In this document: positions 32,745 through 38,440 of the stretch, in pieces | Layout: every line of letters begins with the position of its first letter | Position numbering within the stretch: position 1 is the stretch's first letter | NCBI GenBank assembly: GCA_016899975.1 | Contig: JACJJN010000030.1 | Span: forward strand, 1-38,440 | Length of the DNA: 38,440 bases | DNA from: Lacrimispora saccharolytica | Lineage (GTDB): Bacteria; Bacillota; Clostridia; Lachnospirales; Lachnospiraceae | Direction of reading: 5' to 3' | Translations under genes and position numbers: made by a program | Notes under the pieces: generated by a model | Seen by the model: the letters and a program-made list of their open reading frames with translations, nothing else | What the model was told of the DNA's origin: nothing | The model's database searches: none

Positions 32745-33968
32745 ATGGCAGAAGAAATGCTTACGCTTGAGAAGTTTGAGGAAGCTTCCGAGACAGTAAA
32801 AAAAGTGACACAGGAGACAAAACTTGTATACAGCGACTATTTCAGCGCGGCTACCGGCAACAAAGTATACCTGAAGCCGGAAAATATGCAGTTTACCGGC
32901 GCCTACAAACTGCGCGGCGCCTACTATAAGATCAGTACGCTGACCGAGGAAGAACGTTCCCGGGGACTGATCACCGCTTCGGCAGGCAACCATGCCCAGG
33001 GCGTTGCCTATGCGGCACAGTGCTACGGAGCAAAAGCCGTGATCGTTATGCCGACCACGACACCGCTGATCAAAGTGGAGCGGACAAAGAGCTACGGCGC
33101 CGAAGTTGTGCTGTATGGAAATGTGTATGATGAAGCCTGCGCGAAAGCTTACGAGCTGGCGGATGAGTACGGTTATACCTTTATCCATCCGTTTGACGAC
33201 CTGACGGTTGCCACCGGACAGGGAACGATCGCAATGGAGATCGTAAAGGAACTTCCGCTTGTGGATTACATTCTGGTTCCCATCGGGGGAGGCGGACTTG
33301 CCACAGGTGTCTCCACTTTGGCGAAGCTTCTGAAGCCGAATGTGAAAGTGATCGGTGTGGAGCCGGCAGGAGCGGCCTGCATGAAGGCGTCCATCGAAAA
33401 AGGAGAGGTCACAACAGTCAGCCCGGTCAGCACCATCGCTGACGGTACCGCGGTGCAGACTCCGGGAAGCAAGATTTTCCCATACATATGCAAGAACATT
33501 GACGAGATCATCACCGTGGAGGATGACGAACTGATCGTCAGCTTCCTGGATATGGTGGAAAACCACAAGATGGTGGTTGAAAATTCCGGCCTTCTGACCG
33601 TGGCGGCGCTGAAACATCTGAATGTGAAGGGAAAGAAAGTGGTTTCCATTCTCAGCGGCGGAAACATGGATGTGATCACAATGGCGTCTGTGGTACAGAA
33701 CGGTCTGATCCAGAGAGACAGGATCTTTACGGTTTCTGTTCTGCTGCCGGATAAGCCGGGCGAGCTGGTGCGCGTTTCCCAGGTGATCGCGGAGGAAAAA
33801 GGAAATGTCATCAAGCTGGATCACAACCAGTTCTTTTCCATCAACCGCAATGCGGCCGTGGAACTGAGGATTACCATGGAAGCATTCGGCACAGATCACA
33901 AGAACCAGATTATCCGTGCACTGGAGCAGGCAGGCTATGCGCCGAAGCTGGTGCGCCCGAATTTGTAA
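32745..33968 (+). CDS. ilvA: Threonine ammonia-lyase (dehydratase) with C-terminal ACT domain
   Basis: The enzyme deaminates threonine to 2-oxobutanoate with pyridoxal phosphate. The 407-residue protein has the lysine attachment site TGAYKLRGA (Lys55), SAGNHAQGVA, and the phosphate-binding GGGGLATG. After residue 325 there is a single ACT domain starting RIFTVSVLLPDKPGELVRV. The layout (one ACT domain, about 400 residues) is the short form, which may be biosynthetic (IlvA) or catabolic (TdcB). The ATG lies 3 bases after the ftsY stop, so it is read with ftsY. The position between SRP genes is unusual. Confidence 0.93.
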   Translation: MAEEMLTLEKFEEASETVKKVTQETKLVYSDYFSAATGNKVYLKPENMQFTGAYKLRGAYYKISTLTEEERSRGLITASAGNHAQGVAYAAQCYGAKAVIVMPTTTPLIKVERTKSYGAEVVLYGNVYDEACAKAYELADEYGYTFIHPFDDLTVATGQGTIAMEIVKELPLVDYILVPIGGGGLATGVSTLAKLLKPNVKVIGVEPAGAACMKASIEKGEVTTVSPVSTIADGTAVQTPGSKIFPYICKNIDEIITVEDDELIVSFLDMVENHKMVVENSGLLTVAALKHLNVKGKKVVSILSGGNMDVITMASVVQNGLIQRDRIFTVSVLLPDKPGELVRVSQVIAEEKGNVIKLDHNQFFSINRNAAVELRITMEAFGTDHKNQIIRALEQAGYAPKLVRPNL

Positions 33969-33987
33969 AAATGTCAAGAAAAAATAC

Positions 33988-34016
33988 TTGACACTGTGAA
34001 TCTCCTGTGCTATGAT
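33988..34016 (+). promoter_or_regulatory. Promoter of the ylxM-ffh operon
   Basis: TTGACA at 33988-33993, 17 bases, TATGAT at 34011-34016 with an extended TGc. Transcription would start near 34022, leaving a leader of about 10 bases before the ylxM ATG. Confidence 0.8.
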
Positions 34017-34031
34017 AGCCAAGGTGAGCGC

Positions 34032-34376
34032 ATGGAAAAGATATTAGAACAGACATTACTGTATGATTTTTACGGTGAGCTTTTGACAGAACATCAGCGT
34101 CAGGTATACGAAGACGTGGTGCTGAATGACTTTTCCCTGAGTGAAGTAGCGGAGAACCGGGGGATTTCCCGACAGGGTGTCCACGATATGATCCGCCGCT
34201 GCAACAAGAGTCTGGAAGAGTATGAAAACAAACTGCATCTGGTGGAAAAGTTTCTGACGATCAAAGAGAATGTCAACAGGATTCGCCAGCTGACCGGAAA
34301 TCCCGAAGACCAGCCAGTCTCCGAGCTGATGGAGCAGATTGAAAGGATTTCCATGGATATTTTAGAGGAGCTTTGA
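34032..34376 (+). CDS. ylxM: YlxM/UPF0122 family helix-turn-helix protein
   Basis: The 114-residue protein resembles sigma-70 region 4. [41 protein letters not shown] contains the helix-turn-helix. The gene directly precedes ffh in most Firmicutes and its product has been linked to SRP function. The ATG at 34032 was chosen over 33996, since the latter lies within the promoter. AAGGTGAG precedes it. ffh follows after 3 bases. Confidence 0.93.
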   Translation: MEKILEQTLLYDFYGELLTEHQRQVYEDVVLNDFSLSEVAENRGISRQGVHDMIRRCNKSLEEYENKLHLVEKFLTIKENVNRIRQLTGNPEDQPVSELMEQIERISMDILEEL

Positions 34377-34379
34377 TTT

Positions 34380-35729
34380 ATGGCATTTGAAAGTTTAACC
34401 GAAAAACTCCAGAACGTATTCAAAAACCTGAGAAGCAAGGGAAAGCTGACTGAGGCGGACGTCAAGACAGCCTTAAAGGAAGTCAAGATGGCGCTGCTGG
34501 AAGCGGACGTGAGCTTCAAGGTGGTGAAGCAGTTTATCAAATCGGTTCAGGATCAGGCGATCGGACAGGATGTGATGAACGGACTGAATCCGGGTCAGAT
34601 GGTGATCAAAATCGTAAACGATGAGCTTGTCCGTCTGATGGGCTCTGAGACAACGGAGATTGCGCTCCGTCCCGGCAATGAAGTGACCATCCTTATGATG
34701 GCAGGTCTTCAGGGCGCCGGTAAAACAACAACGACCGCAAAAATTGCCGGTAAGCTGAAAGCCAAAGGAAGAAAACCTCTTCTGGCGGCGTGCGACGTAT
34801 ATCGTCCGGCTGCGATCAAACAGCTGCAGATGAACGGTGAGAAGCAGGGCGTGGATGTCTTCACAATGGGAGACAAGAACCGCCCGGTGGACATTGCCAA
34901 GGCAGCGCTGGTTCACGCGAAAAGCAACGGCTACAATGTGCTGATCCTTGATACGGCGGGACGTCTGCACATCGATGAAGAGATGATGCAGGAGCTTCAG
35001 GATATCAAAGCGGCAGTTCCGGTCGATCAGACGCTTCTGGTTGTGGACGCGATGACCGGACAGGATGCGGTGAATGTTTCTGAGATGTTCAATGAAAAAG
35101 TCGGCATTGACGGTGTGATACTGACCAAGCTGGACGGTGACACACGAGGCGGTGCGGCGCTTTCTATCCGGGCAGTCTCAGGAAAGCCGATTCTTTACGT
35201 CGGTATGGGAGAGAAACTCTCGGATCTGGAACAGTTCTATCCGGATCGAATGGCATCCCGGATTCTTGGAATGGGAGATGTCATGAGCCTGATTGAAAAG
35301 GCGCAGGCGAACATCGACGAAGAGAAGGCGAAAGCCATGGAACAGAAGATGAAGAAGGCACAGTTCGACTTCAACGATTATCTGGATTCCATGGAACAGA
35401 TGCGCAACATGGGAGGATTTTCCAGTGTGCTGAATATGCTTCCCGGTGTCGGCAGTAAAATGAAAGACATCGAGAGCATGGTGGATGAGAAAGACATCGC
35501 CCGCAAAGAGGCAATCGTACTTTCCATGACACCGAAGGAACGCAGCAATCCGGACCTGCTGAATCCGTCGAGAAAACAGAGGATTGCCAAAGGCGCAGGC
35601 GTGGATATTGCAGAAGTAAACCGTTTTATCAAACAGTTTGAACAGTCCAGAAAAATGATGAAACAGGTTGCCGGGATGGCCGGCAAAGGCAGAGGTGGTA
35701 AAAGAGGAGGTTTCAAACTTCCCTTTTAA
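34380..35729 (+). CDS. ffh: Signal recognition particle protein Ffh
   Basis: Ffh binds signal peptides and the SRP RNA and is the GTPase partner of FtsY. The 449-residue protein has an N domain, G1 motif GLQGAGKT at 109-116, CDVYRPAAIKQL, DTAGRLHIDE and TKLDGDTRGGAAL. The Met-rich M domain follows, with MEQMRNMGGFSSVLNMLPG, ending in a basic Gly-rich tail. AGAGGAG precedes the ATG. rpsP follows after 33 bases. Confidence 0.98.
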   Translation: MAFESLTEKLQNVFKNLRSKGKLTEADVKTALKEVKMALLEADVSFKVVKQFIKSVQDQAIGQDVMNGLNPGQMVIKIVNDELVRLMGSETTEIALRPGNEVTILMMAGLQGAGKTTTTAKIAGKLKAKGRKPLLAACDVYRPAAIKQLQMNGEKQGVDVFTMGDKNRPVDIAKAALVHAKSNGYNVLILDTAGRLHIDEEMMQELQDIKAAVPVDQTLLVVDAMTGQDAVNVSEMFNEKVGIDGVILTKLDGDTRGGAALSIRAVSGKPILYVGMGEKLSDLEQFYPDRMASRILGMGDVMSLIEKAQANIDEEKAKAMEQKMKKAQFDFNDYLDSMEQMRNMGGFSSVLNMLPGVGSKMKDIESMVDEKDIARKEAIVLSMTPKERSNPDLLNPSRKQRIAKGAGVDIAEVNRFIKQFEQSRKMMKQVAGMAGKGRGGKRGGFKLPF

Positions 35730-35762
35730 ATACACATAAAAATTACAGGAGGTGAAAGTGAA

Positions 35763-36008
35763 ATGGCAGTTAAAATGAGATTAAGAAGAATGGGACAGAA
35801 AAAAGCTCCTTTCTATAGAATCGTTGTTGCGGATTCCCGTTCCCCGAGAGATGGTAGATTCATCGAGGAAATCGGATACTATGATCCGAACCGTGAGCCG
35901 CACACAGTAAGCTTCAACGAAGAAGCAGCTAAAAAATGGCTGAACAACGGCGCACAGCCGACAGAGATCGTTGCTAAACTGTTGAAACAGGCTGGTATCG
36001 AGAAATAA
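35763..36008 (+). CDS. rpsP: 30S ribosomal protein S16
   Basis: The 81-residue basic protein has the family start [20 protein letters not shown] and [26 protein letters not shown] precedes the ATG. It follows ffh and precedes khpA, the normal Firmicutes order. Confidence 0.98.
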   Translation: MAVKMRLRRMGQKKAPFYRIVVADSRSPRDGRFIEEIGYYDPNREPHTVSFNEEAAKKWLNNGAQPTEIVAKLLKQAGIEK

Positions 36009-36030
36009 GTCATTGCGGAGGTAGGTTGTA

Positions 36031-36258
36031 ATGAAAGAATTAGTTGAAGTAATTGCAAAATCTCTCGTTGACAATCCAGATGAAGTCGTTGTTACTCAGA
36101 CAGAAAGCGGAAATGATCTGCTGATTGAGTTAAAGGTTGCTCCTTCCGATATGGGAAAGGTAATCGGAAGACAGGGGCGTATCGCGAAAGCGATCCGTAC
36201 CGTTGTCAAGGCGGCTTCCTCGAAAAGCGACAGGAAAGTAGTCGTTGAAATTTTGTAA
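36031..36258 (+). CDS. khpA: KH-domain RNA-binding protein KhpA
   Basis: The 75-residue protein is a single KH domain with the GxxG loop in GRQGR (VIGRQGRIAKAIR). KhpA pairs with KhpB/Jag in several Gram-positive bacteria and affects cell elongation through RNA binding. GGAGGTAGG precedes the ATG, 22 bases after rpsP. Confidence 0.95.
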   Translation: MKELVEVIAKSLVDNPDEVVVTQTESGNDLLIELKVAPSDMGKVIGRQGRIAKAIRTVVKAASSKSDRKVVVEIL

Positions 36259-36300
36259 CAGTTCAGCGACTGAATCGTTACGAAATTTCAAAGTAAAACC

Positions 36301-36360
36301 ACAGGAGACTGTTGCGGAGAGGCCGTGTTTTGCGGATACCGCGGCGGCCTCCTGTATTTT
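36301..36360 (+). repeat. Hairpin region between khpA and rimM
   Basis: ACAGGAG (36301-36307) pairs with CTCCTGT (36349-36355), and AGGCCG (36320-36325) with CGGCCT (36345-36350). The two helices compete for the shared CCT/CT bases. ATTTTC follows. It may be a weak terminator or attenuator that lowers expression of rimM-trmD relative to rpsP. Confidence 0.5.
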
Positions 36361-36456
36361 CAAGCAGAAAAAAGGAAAGATTCCTGCGTTTTGGCGTCCT
36401 CTTGAATCAGTCGAAGGGATGGCAAAATGCAGGATTTTTTTAGAAAGGAAAAAGAA

Positions 36457-36963
36457 ATGGAAGAATTTTTGAAAGCAGGCGTCATTTCCTCCACCCACGG
36501 TGTGCGGGGGGAGGTGAAGGTATTTCCGACCACCAGTGAACCGGAACGGTTTAAGTATCTGAAGAAAGTATATTTGGATACCGGAAGAGAGCGGATGGAG
36601 CTGGAGATTGCAGGCGTGAAATTTTTTAAGCAGTTTGCGATCCTGAAATTCCGTGGGATCGACAATATCAACGACATTGAAAAATACCGCGGGTGCAGCC
36701 TTTGGGTAGCCAGGGAGGACGCGGTTCCGCTGGAAGAAGACGAATATTACATCGGTGATCTGATCGGCATGCAGGTTTTCACAGAGGATGGAAATGCGTT
36801 CGGCACCTTGAAGGATGTCATGGAAACGGGAGCCAACGATGTCTATATCATAGAGACGGAGGCACACGGAGAGGTGCTTGTGCCTGCTATTCACGACTGT
36901 ATCCTGGACGTGGATGTTGAACAGAAGACGATGAAGATCCATTTACTGCCCGGATTGATCTGA
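36457..36963 (+). CDS. rimM: Ribosome maturation factor RimM
   Basis: RimM helps 30S assembly around S19. The 168-residue protein has GVISSTHGVRGEVKVFP at the start and a PRC-barrel C-terminal half (YYIGDLIGMQV, ANDVYIIE, PAIHDCILDVD). The ATG at 36457 has AAGGA at the right distance; the in-frame ATG at 36427 would add 10 residues. trmD follows after 16 bases. Confidence 0.95.
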   Translation: MEEFLKAGVISSTHGVRGEVKVFPTTSEPERFKYLKKVYLDTGRERMELEIAGVKFFKQFAILKFRGIDNINDIEKYRGCSLWVAREDAVPLEEDEYYIGDLIGMQVFTEDGNAFGTLKDVMETGANDVYIIETEAHGEVLVPAIHDCILDVDVEQKTMKIHLLPGLI

Positions 36964-36979
36964 GCAGGCGGAGGTGACT

Positions 36980-38110
36980 ATGAATTTTCATGTATTGACA
37001 CTGTTTCCGGAGATGATCGAGCAGGGACTGCACACCAGCATCCTGGGCAAAGCGATGGAAAAAGGCTGCATCACTCTGGAGACCACGAATATCCGGGATT
37101 TTTCCGCCAACAAATACAATCGGGTGGACGATTATCCCTACGGCGGCGGCGCCGGAATGGTTATGGAGGCGGAGCCGGTATACCGTGCCTGCAAGTCTGT
37201 GGAAGAAAAGATTGGAAAATCCGCAAGAACGGTCTATCTTACGCCCCAGGGCAGGGTGTTGAATCAGACGATGGTGGAAGAACTTGCCATGGAAGAAGAT
37301 CTGATCCTGCTGTGCGGCCACTACGAGGGAATTGACGAACGAGTGCTGGAGGAAGTGGTCACAGACTACATTTCCATCGGAGATTACGTGCTCACCGGCG
37401 GAGAACTGGGTGCCATGGTACTGATCGACGCGGTTTCCCGCTTTGTCCCAGGCGTACTGAGCAACGAAGAATCCTCCCAATTTGAATCCCTGCAGGACAA
37501 TCTGCTGGAGTACCCACATTACACCCGCCCGGAAGAATGGCACGGAAAAAAAGTACCGCCGGTTCTGCTATCCGGCGATCACAAGAAAATCGAAGCATGG
37601 CGGTACGAAAAATCCGTGGAACGGACAAAAGAGCGCCGCCCGGACCTGCTGAAAAACGCCGTATTCGTCACCTGCGCATTCTACGCTCCCGAAACATCCT
37701 GGAAAGAGATCCTCCTGCAGACGATGGAAGAAATGACCCGCTACGGAACTTTTCTGGATGTAGGAAGAAAAAAAATCCGGAAACAATACAACAACTTTGG
37801 ATCCAGGGATTTCCTTCTGTTTGCTGTTCCCGCAGATCTGCCGGATGACAGTCCTCTTGCTGCACATGAGGAATTTTTCCAAAGTTTTCACGGAAAAAAT
37901 ACCCCTGCTGCACTGATCGTCTACGGAGATTCGGAGAATAAGGACCAATCAGCCAGCCAGCAGAAGCTACTGACAGAACGCCTGACCACAGCGCTGCAGG
38001 ACAAAGGATTCCGAATCCTCGACACCTGCCTGACTCCCGAATCCCCAAGGGAACGGCTGCAGTTTCTGCTGCGTCTCCGCGAGAAAATCTATCAGGGCAT
38101 CCGTTCCTAG
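36980..38110 (+). CDS. trmD: tRNA (guanine-37-N1)-methyltransferase TrmD with a C-terminal extension
   Basis: TrmD methylates G37 next to the anticodon of several tRNAs using S-adenosylmethionine. Residues 1-225 match the family: NFHVLTLFPEM, YGGGAGMVM, LLCGHYEGIDERV, ISIGDYVLTGGELGAM (the knot) and PHYTRP. The normal protein is about 240 residues; here it has 376. The extra 150 residues contain a possible P-loop position FYAPETSWKEI (234-244), then DFLLFAVPADLP and GKNTPAALIVYGDSEN. Their order recalls the flavodoxin-like half of EFR1-type ferredoxin/flavodoxin proteins, but the FMN-binding Ser/Thr loop is degenerate. The residue aligned with catalytic Asp169 appears to be Glu169. AGGCGGAGGTG precedes the ATG. 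rplS does not follow. Confidence 0.93.
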   Translation: MNFHVLTLFPEMIEQGLHTSILGKAMEKGCITLETTNIRDFSANKYNRVDDYPYGGGAGMVMEAEPVYRACKSVEEKIGKSARTVYLTPQGRVLNQTMVEELAMEEDLILLCGHYEGIDERVLEEVVTDYISIGDYVLTGGELGAMVLIDAVSRFVPGVLSNEESSQFESLQDNLLEYPHYTRPEEWHGKKVPPVLLSGDHKKIEAWRYEKSVERTKERRPDLLKNAVFVTCAFYAPETSWKEILLQTMEEMTRYGTFLDVGRKKIRKQYNNFGSRDFLLFAVPADLPDDSPLAAHEEFFQSFHGKNTPAALIVYGDSENKDQSASQQKLLTERLTTALQDKGFRILDTCLTPESPRERLQFLLRLREKIYQGIRS

Positions 38111-38179
38111 AGCGTGTTTTGCCACAACCAACCGTCCTTCACCCTACCGCCGCCACAACCAGGACCGTGTTCTGACCCT

Positions 38180-38233
38180 GACGAACACACTGCCCGGTTC
38201 TGTCCGGATGTCGGAGTGAGCACGCATTCCATA
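38180..38233 (-). repeat. 54-nt dispersed repeat core, copy 3
   Basis: Forty-seven of 54 bases match 25751-25804. It lies in the gene-free stretch after trmD (38111-38384), which is GC-rich up to about 38290 and otherwise carries no recognisable gene. Unlike the copy at 25.7 kb, it does not sit within a full palindrome. Confidence 0.75.
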
Positions 38234-38298
38234 AACCCCGCCCATTGTCCGCCCGTGTCCCGACGCTGCGCTGCGCCGGTTCCGCTTCGGTGGTTTTC

Positions 38299-38320
38299 GT
38301 CACGACAAACGCATGAATGA
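38299..38320 (-). repeat. 22-nt dispersed repeat, copy 2 (matches 108-129)
   Basis: Exact reverse complement of 108-129. It marks the transition from the GC-rich repeat block to an AT-richer promoter region. It may be the edge of the element. Confidence 0.7.
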
Positions 38321-38352
38321 ATAAATTGTGAACACCCATCCTGATTTTCTGG

Positions 38353-38358
38353 TATACT
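38353..38358 (+). promoter_or_regulatory. Extended -10 promoter before the last gene
   Basis: TGGTATACT is a good extended -10. No well-spaced -35 is present (TTGTGA lies 21 bases upstream). ACCCATCCT and AGGATGGGGT flank it as an imperfect inverted repeat, possibly an operator or an insertion-element end. Confidence 0.45.
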
Positions 38359-38384
38359 CAAAGAAAAAAGGATGGGGTTCTTCT

Positions 38385-38440
38385 ATGAAAGCACTTTTAG
38401 ATTATGTAAGCACAGTAACAGACTGCAGACAGGAAAAAAA
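38385..38440 (+). CDS. N-terminus of a protein, possibly an ISAs1-type transposase (partial)
   Basis: An ATG at 38385 with AAAGGATGG upstream opens a frame MKALLDYVSTVTDCRQEKK that runs off the window. The spacing of hydrophobic residues and the pattern D-x-R-x5 recall the start of ISAs1-family transposases (YF..IPDPR). With only 18 residues, this identification is a guess. The gene itself is likely real: promoter, ribosome binding site and start are all in place. Confidence 0.45.
   Translation, partial: MKALLDYVSTVTDCRQEK

Overview
The window looks like a chromosomal segment of a Gram-positive anaerobe of the class Clostridia, most likely the family Lachnospiraceae. This is inferred from protein style, about 50% GC, strong Shine-Dalgarno sites, TTGACA/TATAAT promoters, a D-lactate plus phosphate acetyltransferase/acetate kinase fermentation set, and the conserved gene order smc-ftsY ... 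ylxM-ffh-rpsP-khpA-rimM-trmD. No rRNA, tRNA, CRISPR array or prophage was seen. Almost all genes are on the + strand; the one clear exception is tmcAL at 15.6-16.8 kb.

Region by region: 0-4.6 kb holds the tail of an unknown gene, a membrane-anchored glycerophosphodiester phosphodiesterase, a FtsW/RodA/SpoVE-type glycosyltransferase behind a long structured leader, an acyl carrier protein and a sirtuin-fold protein that has lost key catalytic residues. 4.6-8.1 kb holds gltX and a UvrD-type helicase, transcribed from a promoter whose RNA would begin in a very stable hairpin. 8.1-9.2 kb is an LdhA-type D-lactate dehydrogenase with a near-consensus Rex operator on its -35 box. 9.3-15.5 kb is a run of closely packed genes: a zinc-finger membrane protein, polA, coaE, a YycJ/WalJ-like hydrolase, and the ACT-domain/UPF0210 pair. 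It ends in a bidirectional terminator shared with convergent tmcAL. 16.8-19.3 kb is pta-ackA. 19.4-20.2 kb is the DUF177 protein and rpmF. 20.2-22.4 kb has a Y-family polymerase and a lipoprotein with cell-wall-binding-type repeats. 22.4-25.5 kb is a two-component system whose response regulator lacks the stretch carrying the phospho-acceptor Asp. 25.5-25.9 kb is a gene-free, GC-rich, roughly 315-bp near-palindrome. 25.9-38.1 kb runs plsX, a second acyl carrier protein, rnc, smc, ftsY, a threonine dehydratase, ylxM, ffh, rpsP, khpA, rimM and a trmD with a 150-residue C-terminal extension. The window closes with another copy of the dispersed repeat and the start of a gene that may be a transposase.

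Most of the genes are housekeeping: SRP targeting, tRNA/rRNA maturation, chromosome condensation, DNA repair and replication, lipid precursor supply and acetate/lactate fermentation. The unusual material is the receiver-deleted response regulator, the catalytically altered sirtuin homologue, the TrmD fusion, several structured 5' leaders, and a family of GC-rich intergenic repeats with copies at 25.7 and 38.2 kb and a short terminal match at 0.1 kb.
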